In this document: in pieces, positions 38,986-60,395 of the stretch
Layout of the letters: each line of letters opens with the position of its first letter
Numbering within the stretch: position 1 is the stretch's first letter
Origin: Ascaris suum
Taxonomy: Eukaryota; Nematoda; Chromadorea; Rhabditida; Ascarididae
Reading direction: 5' to 3'
Assembly (NCBI GenBank): GCA_013433145.1
Contig: CM024168.1
Span: 14,438,868 to 14,502,867 of the forward strand
DNA: 64,000 nt
Notes under the pieces: generated by a model
The model's database searches: none
Seen by the model: the letters and a program-made list of their open reading frames with translations, nothing else
Told to the model about the DNA's origin: nothing
Program-made: the position numbers and the translations under genes

Positions 38986-39232
38986 ATGAAGTGTTTTCTT
39001 TGTACGCTTAGAAGAAGACGCAAAAGGACAGTGTCACCACATAGGAGTCTGATTTGGTCGTTAAGACGTCATTTTCGGTACCTGCAAGTTGCAAAATCTT
39101 GGTCCAGAAACTCTTCGAGCACCGTTGAACCTAACCTTGAGCTGGCTTCGAAAGCCTCATTAAAGCTTCGTTTTCGACATCTTCCTGCTAAAAAAATCTT
39201 AGTTATGAACTACGATGGTGCTCTTAGCCAAA
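38986..39232 (+). CDS. Possible first exon, arginine-rich N terminus
   Basis: A true ATG at 38986 opens an 82-codon frame (MKCFLCTLRRRRKR at the start, LPAKKILVMNYDGALSQ at the end). It runs into a good donor, CAAA|GTAAGC, at 39233. The stop that ends the ORF lies inside the presumed intron. No downstream exon or family was recognised. Confidence 0.25.
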
Positions 39233-42223
39233 GTAAGCTATAGGATAAAAGCCAACCCCTTCCTTGCATATTTCACTCTACAAAAACGTATTCGGCATTT
39301 TTCAGTACTCTAAAACCTCTTGAAAAGTTTCAGCAGTGAAACTTAGTTGCGACCTGAACATGAAGGTAATAGGGGGAAAACAGAACATATCGCCTAGTCA
39401 TTCTCAGAGGGCTTTTTTTTGCTAAGAAGGCACAAGTCTGTTGCATGGAATAAAAGATGTCAGAAGCTACTGTTAGAAGAATTACGTCGACGATGTAAAA
39501 CGTATGCAAAATCTTTGGCACCCTGCAATTTCTACAGCTTTCGGAGATGATGAACTGTGCCGATGGATTTAATTGTGGCGCCGCACCACCATTATATTAC
39601 CACCTATAAATAAGGTGCTGTAATAGCATATTACTGAGAAGTAATTTGTTATAAAGCATTGTTTAATGCGTTCAAGCTAGAAATTACCGAGGCTTTCGGC
39701 AATCTTTTTTACGTGTGTGCATATGGTGTACAAATTGTGCGCAAATCAGAACGCTGGAAATAAGTACAGAAGTAAGGAGAGAGAAGGAGAGAGAAAAATC
39801 GAGAAAGATATTTCCAAAAAAAGAGCAACAGCGAATTTTTAATTCACTGAGGCACATCTAACTGCTTTTCGTCGCGAATAAATGTTGCTTAAGGCAGTTG
39901 ATTTCCAATAATATATAGATGCCGCCGAAATCTTGCGCTGAAATTTATGAGAGTAAAAGAATGTAGATGAGAAACATGAATAGCGCATCAATGTCAGCGA
40001 AAAAAAAATGCCACAGGAACGAGCAATTTAAATGCCGAAAAAACAACAGGTAAAGCAATCCCACTTTTCTTGCATTTCCTACTATTCCCAATCATTAGGT
40101 TTACAGTATTTGTGAGGTAAGAGGCGGACTTATTGAGGTTGCTTTTTTGGAGGCTGGACACACCTGTATTAGACAGAGATATAAAATATGCTAAACAAAA
40201 AGATACATAGCAAATCCATTAAATTCAGTACCGCAACCAAAACGCGTCATAACAAAATCAAATAGCACAGAAAGACACAAGAGGAGCTCTTTCGAAACGT
40301 CGAACCATCACAACCGCGTCTAATGCTTTCAAACTCGAAAGCATCCTGTTTATATGGAGCATCAAAATGAAAAGCATATGACGTTAATGAGGAAAATTCT
40401 TTGTTGATAGAATGGAGATTCAGTTTTTAGAATATTATATGTGTGATCGCATGAAAAATTAATTAGAGCGTAAAGAAGGAATTATTTGTTCTCGAATCTC
40501 TGTGAAGTTTTTACTTCTCGCTTTTAATAACGCCTAAGTTAAATTATCCATTCATAGGAATATTATAGAAATTTAACAAACAAGCAAAAATAAAATCGGC
40601 AGATTATTTAATGCCCCATGATAGATGTGATTCGCAAAAAATTCGATATTCGCTTTCAACTTCACAAATGCAAAATAATGAAAAATATGAAACGCTTCGA
40701 AAAGAAATTACTTTTAATAGAATAGAGAAAAAAAACGACATAATAAATTGCTGAGGAAATACTTCAAATTATTCGAAGCGAATTTGTGCTCTCATTTAGT
40801 GAAGTTGTTTAATGGAGAAGGAAGTTGGAAGAGTGCCAAGCAACTAAGCTAACAAAGTACAATGGAATTCAGGATGTGTATCGGTGTGCCTATGAAATGT
40901 TCACTAACAAGTGAGTTCTATTTAGATGTGTTCCCTTGCGAATATTACACGATGAATGCGAGAGTTGATCGCTTTTTCGCCTCTCTTATTTCCGTTACAT
41001 GTTAAACTCTATGTAATTCGAGAAGCGTACGAAGCGCGTGAACGTTTAAAACGTCTAGAATGACAAAAATATGGTGGTGAAACGATATGATAGAATATAA
41101 TAGAATAAAATGGAATAGGAGAGAAGATAGTGAATATTTATTTAGTCTCTTACTTTTATATGATTCAGCTGATTTATATCGTTCAATTCATCGAAGAGTT
41201 GAAGTTCGAAGTGAGTAAATTTATAATGAAGAACCATTACAAACATTAGAAACCATTTTGCGTGTACATATTAGAATTTTTAGTTTTCTTTCCGAAAGCA
41301 TTGATGGGAAGATTGGTATGTAGCTAGTTGACGCACTTGCATATAGATGAGTAGCTGTGACAACATTTTTTACCTATGTTCGCTCATCGCGATAAAGCAG
41401 TAATGCATGTAATCGACTATTGCTTTTTTGATGGGAAGAATAACGAGTAAATAACGAAAAAACTTTTATTGAGAACTCCTCTTGGGCTATTTTTTACTGC
41501 TTCAGGTATTAATGAATGAACCAATTGAATGAAACGTGAGCAAAAATGATTTAGGTTAATATTCATAGCGCAGCAGCATTGAATACTGAAGCTGATTAAC
41601 CAACTGTTTCATTTGAGCGGAGTAGACGGAGTGATTCTCCATACATCCCTTTTCTCTTTCTCTCAAATCTTTTTCCACCATCTAAAATTCCAACACCGCA
41701 TAATATGGAAGTTGACCGCAGGCAGAGAAACCTAATGTATATGTTTCAAGTTGAGATAATCCATTTGTGGGTTCCTCCTTAGGTAATGAAAGAATACCTG
41801 GTTATTTGAAGGAATACCTGAAAATAGACTAAAATTGTCGAAATTAGGGGCATACAAACGTCACCTCGATGCATTTTGCGAAAATTTTCAGAAGGCGCGC
41901 GCAAGCAGCAAAAAATGACGAAAGTGATGTTCATAAGAGATTGCCTATAATCACAAAGATGGGCGAATGCAGAGCTAAGCGTATGTCTTGAAAATGGGCA
42001 GTAGCTAAAAATGAAGACTAGCATAATGTCAATCGTATAATACCACATTTTTCGCTCATCATCTATCGATGCTTGCAGCACAAAATCACACTGATGAACC
42101 TCAGGCCAAAGGAGCGATATAGAAAATGAACAAGAGTGCATCGATTTTATAGGTTGAATTATGCATATAGAGGATGATTAGAATCACTGAAGGAAATAAT
42201 CACCTGTAACAACGCAAAAGTGA
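39233..42223. other. AT-rich stretch without a recognised gene
   Basis: No supported gene. The longest ORF is a 120-codon minus-strand frame (41779-42141) with no resemblance. Near 41790-41825 the minus strand carries two CAG|GTATTC junctions close together. Confidence 0.5.
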
Positions 42224-42421
42224 TTAATCGTACAATAGACGTACTTTTCTGGGTTGATTCATTTCACTCTGTTGTGAGGTAAGATTTTGTTGCAACATGA
42301 TAGGACGCTGAGAGTCGGAAGACCCCATGGACCAGCTTCTAGAGAACTGACTAATGGCAGAAGACAGTGAATTTGACATAGCTGTTCGACTATGAGACGA
42401 TAAGACGTCAAGATTCAACAC
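42224..42421 (-). CDS. Exon-like ORF ending in a possible SH3 start
   Basis: The minus-strand frame is serine- and glutamine-rich (SNSLSSAISQF, MGSSDSQRP) and ends QPRKVRLLYD before a stop. The motif KVRxLYD is how many SH3 domains begin. A GTACGA donor at 42233, in the middle of that motif, could join to a following SH3 exon, but none was found downstream. The ORF has no ATG at its start, so it would be internal. The resemblance covers fewer than ten residues. Confidence 0.22.
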   Translation of the reverse strand: MLNLDVLSSHSRTAMSNSLSSAISQFSRSWSMGSSDSQRPIMLQQNLTSQQSEMNQPRKVRLLYD

Positions 42422-42699
42422 GCCAAACTATATATGTGTGGGTTAACGTATGTTGGCGAAGTTGATATAGCTGGATGGTGACGCCACTTGAACGATCTAC
42501 GACAAAAAAAATGTTGCTGCGTCGCGAAACGCGTGACGTGACGTGCCTCAGTGAGGTATACGGTAAGACTCTGTGAGACTTGTTTTCGAACACCAAATTA
42601 CCACGTGTTTTAAATAGTTTTTAAAAAAAATAAGCTTTACCACGTAAATAAGCTTTTAAATAATTACGTAGCAAGGACACGAATTTCGAGCGACACAAT

Positions 42700-43200
42700 G
42701 CACATGACGTCATCGCTTTAAATCTCGTGTGGCCAACGTTCAATAGGACATAGACTGGGAAGTACAACAATGCCAATCAACCATTGCTCGTTTCAGAACG
42801 TTGAATAATAAACAGCGAAAAAAGCATTTCAATTATGCTTTTTCCTTAAAAAACCAAATAAATGAGTTTTCCTCCCAGAAATTATGACTACTTATTCATG
42901 GTTTGTGTTGGGTTGGTTTCAGTTTATTTTTAGTCTCTTTTGCCCAAGAAGAATGCTTTTTTTTTTTCAAAGATGGTTCTTTTTCAGTTCGTTTTCAAAG
43001 GTGTTGGTTCAAAGAATGAGAACACGTAATGTTGTGCTTTCCAGTATGCTTTAGAGCGGGGGTTGCATTTTCCTATATACTTCAAAATCAGAAGTTGTAT
43101 TTTCCGGCATACTTCAAAACGAGAAGTTGTACTTTGTGGTATACTTCGAAACTATTTCAACAATGTTGGCATATATTTGAGTGCACAAACATTATCTTCT
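42700..43200 (+). repeat. Dispersed repeat, copy 1 (four internal units)
   Basis: From about 42700, the sequence matches the reverse complement of 55255-55690 over roughly 0.4-0.5 kb with many substitutions. A well-matched core is GTGGCCAACGTT. The segment 43034-43155 is a tandem array of a roughly 32-bp unit (TATACTTCAAAACGAGAAGT type). It is probably a non-autonomous transposon family. Outer ends are not fixed. Confidence 0.75.
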
Positions 43201-43374
43201 GCATCAAAATATGCTGCCGAATGGTGTTGTCACTAGAAAAGTAAGCATTTTTGCTTGTGAATTTCAACCTTGAATTAAACAACTGCACAAGCGCGGCAGA
43301 TGAGTTGGCAAGATATGACGAAATATGAATCCATCAAACCATTTCCACAAATTGCCAACGAGAAAACAAAGCAC

Positions 43375-43707
43375 CTAGAACAATGCCTTCCTATCCCAAG
43401 CGATCCGACTGCCTGGATAAACCTCATAGAAAAGATTCGTTTCCGTACTACCTGGTCGATTGGAAATGCTAATCTCAGTGGTGGGAAGTGAAAATTCGAT
43501 CAGCGTAAAACCGATGAAATTTCCCTGCTCGTTCATAATTCCTTCAAAGTTTGGCAGATCCACGTAATTCAGGTCGAAGAAGATCAGCCTTTCATAAACT
43601 TGAAGTCTAACAAATTTCGAAGTCCTGATTTCAGAGGTTTCCAAATTAAAACAAGCGAATAGATACAGAGACACGTACATACATACGAATGGAAATGACT
43701 TCGCCAT
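43375..43707 (-). CDS. Predicted small secreted protein, family unknown
   Basis: A 110-residue frame begins MAKSFPFVCMYVSLYLFACF, a plausible signal peptide. It continues RLQVYERLIFFDLNYVDLP, NEQGNFIGFTLIEFSLPTTE and NLFYEVYPGSRIAWDRK. Third positions favour C and G (GAC, CTG, TAC, GTG), unlike the surrounding noncoding DNA. The open frame extends upstream to 43866 (163 codons) with a second hydrophobic start, MQYNLKLCTLLLL, so the true start is unclear. ATCAG near 43635 may instead be an acceptor. The alternating hydrophobic pattern suggests beta strands. No family is recognised. Confidence 0.4.
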   Translation of the reverse strand: MAKSFPFVCMYVSLYLFACFNLETSEIRTSKFVRLQVYERLIFFDLNYVDLPNFEGIMNEQGNFIGFTLIEFSLPTTEISISNRPGSTETNLFYEVYPGSRIAWDRKALF

Positions 43708-44679
43708 AATGCACGAATGCAAACTAAATTCGCAAGAACCCCTAGAAGACGTTTTGTCAATCGGAGACCCTGGGAAGTGATCTTGCAGCCCGTTGTTATG
43801 TGATATGCACGCAAAAACTATAACCCTTAATAAGAGCAACGTGCACAATTTCAAATTGTATTGCACTATTGTAGAAGCAAATTTGGCTTAATTTCAAGAG
43901 ATTCTCGAGACTTTGAGGTAAGGGTCCTGAAGTATTGGAAGGTTGTCGAGATAAGCTTATTTTTTTCATTATTGAGGTATGTTGTTAGTCATACAGTCTG
44001 GCTAACGAGATTAGTGTTTAGGTGATAAAGAACCCCATGAAGCTCACTGTTAAGCTGATTTAGTTTCTAATATTATCGTTTAATCAATGCGGTGTGCAGG
44101 CGATCTGACTGTTTCTTCCGAATTGCTGGTTTATATAACTGAGAGATTAACCATCTTTAGCGAGCTGTAATGAATGTGGGAATTGAATAGCAGTGAGTTG
44201 TTTCTATTCGACGAACGTCATTAGAGTCGGTATTTATTGGCTATCGTCGGGTGGTCTTATTTGGAACATGTGCTACCTATTGGTTATCAAATCAAAATTT
44301 AGATCATATTCACTGCTGCAAAACAACATATTCTATTCGAATTGGAACTGAATACTCGTAGGTCTCAAAACTCTGAAAAGTTGCCTAAGCAATATGAGGT
44401 GAGAGGAGGAGAGGGATGGATCGGTGGAAGCGTGAGCAATCGGTTTTAAAGCGATCAAATGTGTGAGCAATATGGCTTCAGTTTAAAAATCATGCCACTG
44501 GAAGACTACTCCAATTGTGCGTATGGCACAACGCAAGAAGCTGTGAGGAAAGCTAAAACAATATACTTTTTTCACTAAATACCATTTTTTCCGTTTTGTG
44601 GGTTGTGAAACAACAATCAGCTATCGTCAGATGATCAGGTGATCATCCATCGTCAGGTTACATCATCATGTTTAAAACC

Positions 44680-44822
44680 TTAGGTGGACATTAATGCAGC
44701 ACTGCAAACAATTTTCCCGCTGTGATTTCTTTGAGAGATTAATTTTCGACGGAGGTCCATCACTTGGAGTTTAAAAATCCTTCGAGCCAAACCTCCTCCT
44801 AACTCGTCATCTCGGATATGGC
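44680..44822 (-). CDS. Possible terminal exon, family unknown
   Basis: A strong acceptor, ATTTTTCGCAG, ends at 44823 on the minus strand. The frame that follows reads HIRDDELGGGLARRIFKLQV, then KIVCSAALMST and a TAA at 44680. An alternative donor, CAA|GTGATG, lies inside. The frame is open further upstream to 44934, through a GC-rich CGCGAGCGCG stretch. No family and no partner exon were found. Confidence 0.3.
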
Positions 44823-45333
44823 CTGCGAAAAATAGAAATCCACAACGGACGCGGTTGAGAGAACAATGTCGCGCTCGCGCACGTTTTATTGGGCGAACAG
44901 TTGGATTGCATATTAAATTTAATTGAAATAACATTTAACGTTTACATGAATCGAAATAGCCAATATGCATTTACGTATTTGGTGATTGCGTTACTCGCAT
45001 AAACTCGCACAATGGCAACAAGTGAAGTACAGCAATATCCGCGAAGTTTTAATCGCGCAGAGTGAGTGGATAACATTGCCGTCATCCATAGAATTTGATA
45101 GTTTTGCTTGAGAAATTATTCGCTTCATTGTTGAATTTTTCAAACTATCTATTCAAAAGCGAAATCATGATCGAATTCAGCCACTGCCAAAATATTTGCC
45201 TCTTAAACTTCACGTCAGAGGCGTTTGTCCTTATCTTACCTAAATGTTAGTGACATTACTGGCAGTAGCAGCAGTTGAATCGGCAATACTTTGTTATTGT
45301 AATAATTCGTATTTTAACTCAAAAGTGAAAACG

Positions 45334-54245
<8,912 letters not shown>

Positions 54246-54258
54246 TTGACGAGTACTT

Positions 54259-54392
<134 letters not shown>

Positions 54393-55254
54393 TCCCGGAG
54401 CAATTAAAAAGAGGAACAAAATGATATCACCTTCACGTTTTCACGTTGACGAGTACTTTATTTTTTAGTTAAACTACAACGTAACTATAAAACGTTTCAA
54501 ACTTGACTGAGAATTCCAGAGAGCCATATTGAGAATTAACTGAGAATTCAATAACGGTGCCATTTGTGCGATTGGTTTCATTTTCCTAATGTCGTGTAAA
54601 CTGAATTGCATCCGCAGAGCAGCGCAGATCGCTTTACTGTGGAAAATTTCGAATTACTGGTAGCGTAGATTGGGGAAGTGATTTGACTCGATTTCATATC
54701 ATCATAGCACTAAAGCATGAATTTTGCATGCTTTTGCATAGCCACTTATTGCAGCGTCATGTCTATGTCGGTCTGTTTCATCTATTTGTCACTTTCAGTC
54801 GAGAAATCAAGAAACTACCATTATAAAATTCAACAATATACGTTGTGTAATGAACGATCTTTTATGCCATCCTTCACGCTCACATATCAAATTCGAAAGT
54901 AGTTGCAGACATTTAAAAGTGTTGGAAAAGTCGTATTGAAAATCTCATTCAAAAACCAATCGCAGTAGGAAAATACGAATTTTTTATGGGTTAATTGGAT
55001 GCATTGATGGTAGTTGAGATATGCATGCATTATCCTGTACATTTTATGTTCTGTGTTGTCTGTTTCTGAAAATGGATGGTTGATTCAGAGGAAGTGAAAA
55101 CGCATATCATGCCAACTTCTCTGGTACGCTTCCATTCACATATGAAATACAAATGCGCGAAGTGTTTCTGATGATACGGAAGCATATTTTGTTTCGATTA
55201 GGTTGAAAATAATTTCTGCTGGTGTTTTAAGGTTGAAGACATAAATTATGCAAT

Positions 55255-55690
55255 CAAAGCTATACGCACGTCACAACGAAGTATATACCAACGCTGTTAG
55301 AATAGATCTGGAAGTGTACAGAGAAGTGCAACTACTCGTTTCGAAGTGCGCCGAAAATACAACTCCCCTTTCTGAAGCACACCGAAAGTACAGCACTACA
55401 AGTTCTCATGCATCTATTCTTGAGCATAAGAGATGAAAAATAAACTGAAACCAACAAAGTCATCAACGAAACCAACCCAGTACAAACGATGAACAAATAG
55501 TCATAATTTCTGGGAGGAAAACTCATTTATGTGGTTTTCTAAGGAAAAAGCATAATTGAAATGCTTTTTTCGTTGTTTATTATTCAACGTTCTGAAACGA
55601 GCAATGGTTGATTGGCATTGTTGTACTTCCCAGTGTACTTCCTATTAAACGTTGGCCACCTGGAACGCACAGTGGTAACGTAATGCGCAT
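55255..55690 (-). repeat. Dispersed repeat, copy 2 (inverted, one unit fewer)
   Basis: Inverted copy of the repeat at 42.7-43.2 kb. It shares the block with AATGCTTTTTTCG and the GTTGGCCAC core in reverse orientation. Its internal 32-bp array has about one unit fewer than copy 1. Confidence 0.75.
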
Positions 55691-55699
55691 TGGGGCGCA

Positions 55700-58600
55700 A
55701 AAATTTGATTTTTTACTACCATTAAATATTGCGATGCCATCACAAATTGGATCGTGTATTTGAGCGGTTGATTGGATGACGTCATTTTGAATATGTAAAT
55801 TCGTTTGTTGGCCAGTCGATTAAGTCAGCGACCAGTGAATGATTACATATTGAATGTGCAACTTCGGTTAGAGATGCAACCGAGAAAATCTTAACTATTG
55901 AACGCGAACTCGACACGTTCATACCTTGACCAGTGGACACACAAGACAAGCAGACAGACACAATGCGATTAGACAGCAGAAAGGAAGGCTGAAAGGAACT
56001 CGCCTGCAGGATTCACAGGAAGAATCGGGAAATTAACGTCATTTTTTGAAAAATTTGATTGCGCCCAACCTAGGCGCCCAATATGAAAGCGCGACTACTT
56101 CTAGACTCGAACGCTATTCTACAGAATACCGTTAAATGAATAAAAGATCTAAACAATCAGCGAAAAGCAAAAGCGCCTCGTTTAGCTAAATTCGTTCTGA
56201 ATACGACTCTTCTGACTTCCAATAAGGCTACTCCTTTTTATTCATCGCATCGTTTCACACACATTTCATTCTCTTTTTTTCTCCAATGACATCATCGTGA
56301 TGTGCGCAATGAGTTTTTCCAGATAAGTGCCATTCGGAAGACAATATTTGCAATGTGTGCAAAATTGACATAAAAAATAAACAACTCTAATAATATGGTA
56401 TGCCGCGGTGATGTGAGCTTAATGTGAGATCATTTGCACATAACCGATTTGATGGTAATATACACTTACCTGAAAACAAACAATACCTTTTTCAAGGAGA
56501 ACACACATTTTGCAGCCATAAAACGCCATTGCAAGAAGTGATGAGAATAAATGCAAAAAAAAAAAACAAAATAAATGAATGCAATAAAATAAGCGGTTAA
56601 AGGAAAGGAATTCTCATTGCGCTTCATTCGAATTAATTCATTGCGGTCAGATCTTGCAAAACTGAACGAAATTGAAAAAGCAAATTTCTTTTCGAATGAG
56701 TGAAAAATTCTTGAGGAATGAAAAATTAAAAATAGAGAAAAAGAAAAAAAGAGAAATTGCCGCAAAATTTTGCATATGATTGAGTATTTCCGCTCATTTT
56801 TCATTTCACGCAAACACAACATTCTTTTAGAAACCATTGTACTGCGCAAGAAAAATCGCAAACTTCCATCTCTATGCTATACGACTCAGACAATTCTCAA
56901 ATTAGGAGACCTGGAATCATATAGATTTTTAATGGCTTTTAAAGGGCATATAAGGATTATATGGTGTAGCATATAATTTGGGGAGTTTTATTTTCATGCA
57001 AAAAGAGCATACACTACCGATGCAGGCTTTTACATGGGTAATGGCTGACATGAAAATGTCAGAGACGAACAAAAGCTACCATCATGATATGCTTTGACTT
57101 ACTCGAATAAGGAGGAAAATAAGCAGTAAGACAACAATTAAGGAAGGACTTATTTCTAATAGGAAACTTCTAACAGTTCTCTGCTTTTTAGATAGAGGGT
57201 ATGTAACCGATGAAGAGCCAAGAAGACCTATATTGACATCAGATCTATAACTACATATCGCCGGAGATTTATAACAATTGTGCTGTGAAGAACAGAAACT
57301 CATCTGGCGACAAAATCCCACCTCTTTCGAGTGAATTTTCCGCAGCATAAAAATTGAACTTTTTTTTCTTATGCAAAAGGGCTTATTAAAGACATTTATC
57401 AAATAATTCAAAAAATGCAAATAGAAGCGAATTATGCACTTGTCCAACCTGGCAAGTAGTTACTTACAGGTATTTTCGGAATTTCCGAAGTCCAAGTACT
57501 GTACTCTGACATCAATTTTTCAAGGCATTTTGCTTAGAGCAAAACAACAGACAAACTCAATATAATATGTAGAGCATTGATAACAATCCGTACATTGAGA
57601 CAGTTTTCTATCTTATTTATTAACATTTATTAACTAATGAAGTATAAAATATTCCACAGTATAACCTTTTAAAAAGCCCGACGGATAATTTCCTTTAGTG
57701 GCTTTAAGGAGATGGGAATCGAATCGACTCTTCGATGATTGCCCGACTTCATAAGTGCAAAACTTTTGAGAATCGATTAAAATCCTTTCATAAACATTTG
57801 GTCCTTATCATATGCATAAGCACTATGCATGATTTGAAATTGAATTACTCAAAGTAGATGAATTGATTTTTGATTGTATATTGTGTTTAAAGCATTGCTT
57901 GGAAAATGAGTCTCGATGAAGTGCGCTCTCAGTTCATCCGTCATTTTTTGAAGTAAAGATAAAAGACGCAATGCGTAGAAAGTAAATTTCCGATTGATGG
58001 ACTTTCCTACATAATTAAATGGCTTAAAGCATAGCTAAATGAACGATTCCCTATTCGTCAGCATGAAAGAAATTTTTATTTGAACGATCAAATGTAGTCA
58101 ATTAATCGAACGCTATTCACAATCAATAGATGGCACAGCTGGATAATCTCAGCAATCAATTCTATTCTATATAAATTCAACGTCATTGAATTATTTTTCA
58201 TTTCCCCTCTCAATTTCAAGAATAAATATAAAATTATAGAATAAATCTATTGAACTGTATAATGGAGTCAAAAGCTTTGAGCTGGAGGAAAACTCATATG
58301 GAGCAAAAATTAAATCCATGTTGCGTGCAGTACCCATTGATCTAAATGAGAAGCTGAAATGCAAACTCTATTTGGGGCAGTGCCACAAATCATGCAAATA
58401 ATTTATGCATGTATACTCCATACAAGCCACAACTCTGCCCCCAACTCTTCCTCAGTCCTTTCCAATTCAACCTAATGAGATGGGATCGCTCGCATATTCC
58501 GAGTTTCTCAAGAAGTAGATCGCAATCAGACATTAAACAAACACAGAACAGCAAATTTCACAAACGTTGACAAAAAGCAACCCAATATAACAAAATATTT

Positions 58601-60230
58601 CAAGACTTCAAAGCAAGAATATATGAATATATGATGTGCACAATTTTTGACATGCATCTATCTGCATTTTCGCAAGTAAAGCAATAAAAGCGAAACGTTG
58701 TGCAAGCAGACTTATATATTTACTCAACCGGTTGTCAATTCATGTAATTCGGAGAGAAAATTATGAGCATAACAAATATATCTAAATATTGAACTTAACT
58801 TTGTGATACTTTTGACTTGATTTTATTTATCGGAAGAGAACACACATGTAGATATTCCCTAATTTTTTAACAACAATCTTTATTTATTCATATCCCAGCA
58901 ATCGCTAAGATTGTCGATCTGCCTGTCACATACAGCATGGATATTTCATATACTGGCGATGATTTATCCCACTTATGATTTATTTCACTCACGATAAGAC
59001 AAATTTCATCTTTCAGACCCCTGGCCATCGTTTGTTACTTGCACTACATTTCAGTCACTGCCCATCTGAGATATGCGCATTCAGCGCGTTTACTTCCTTG
59101 CCGCTCCCATTCTTTGCCCTTCCTTGCACTACCAGAGAGTCATCAGCTTTATTTCACAAGGAGAAATTTGTAATAACTCATTTAAGATTTTAAAAAAAGC
59201 TCATTTTCATTGTTCGTTATTAATTTGCTGCTGCTGAGCCAAAAAAAAATTGCTAATGTTAGCGCAGCATAAATCATGTAGTGCTGATGCTTTTGTGATT
59301 GACATTTGGTATCTCTAATGAACATATCTCCCTTCCAGCTCGCCGTTCCACCCCCTTTCTTGCCCCTTTCTCATCTCCTTTCCCACCACAAGGTGACTCT
59401 CCTCTTCTTTTTTCGAACCCTCAATAATTGATCTTCTTAAATGCCAACAAGTGATAGATATTGATAAAAAGACTTTAAAAAATTGCTTTAAAAGGTGACC
59501 AATAGTTTCTTCGACTGCACAAATTTGTTGAGTGAAAATCGAATTTAAACTTCGGCGTTTTCGTTCACAATTGAAAGAGGCGCAGCAAAGAATATTGTCG
59601 AAGGCATAAAAATTTTTGCATTCGACGCAAAACGAAAGCCTTGTTTGATTAAGTAAACAACAGCTAGACAGAAAATCATATGATCAATTAACGAAACAAA
59701 AATTGGTAAGCAAAGAAATGAAGAGTGATTATTAATATTGCTGCAGCACTCTATTTAATTAGTCCTATAAGCATCTATAATTTATTCCACAAATATCAAA
59801 GTAAACAAATATAGAAGAGAGGCAGAAGAGTTGGCACGAAATGCGCTTTCATGTTTTCTTTATTAAATCAACCAATTTCATAATGTACCAACGGATAATA
59901 AACATGCAAAGTGATGTCTTTAAATACCATATCTAATCGCTCGTATAAAACTTCCACAAACGATCCTTTTTTGTGAGCCGGGTAGTGCAAACTGCACGGA
60001 AACTTCAGAAGGTGATGGACACTATAAAGGATGGAGTGTGAGCTCATTCTATATTGCACAATATATTCGCCAAACTCCGCACTCCTATCTCAAATGATAC
60101 CGGAGTTGAAACTGTCGGGGAGACAGGCATATTTCACAAAGTACAAAGTTGAAGAAAAGCGTTAAATTACAGAAAAAGACATAACACAAATATCAACACC
60201 AGATTAAATATTATTCTTGCCGCCAAAGCA
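55700..60230. other. AT-rich stretch without a recognised gene
   Basis: No supported gene. A minus-strand TTTTCAG|GTAAGT junction is at 56470/56469. A CT-rich strip lies at 59330-59420. A Phe-rich 131-codon frame (56466-56861 minus) reads like low-complexity noncoding DNA. Confidence 0.5.
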
Positions 60231-60261
60231 ATATAATTTGTGTTTGACGAAATACAGCGCA

Positions 60262-60395
60262 CATCTTTTATTTATTCATCTATTCATTTACTTAGTTGTT
60301 ATTCATTTACTTGCCTATTTATTTATTTATTTGCTTATTTGCTTGTTTATTTATTTTTGTCTATTTACTTGCCCATTTTTGTTTATTTTTATACC
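60262..60395. repeat. T-rich low-complexity tetranucleotide tract
   Basis: Imperfect TTTA, CTTG and TTAT-type tetranucleotide repeats. This explains three overlapping hydrophobic ORFs here, which are not genes. Confidence 0.85.

Noticed and set aside
56466..56861. 131-codon minus-strand hydrophobic ORF
   Set aside because: Phe-rich product of T-rich DNA, with no coding-like codon pattern.
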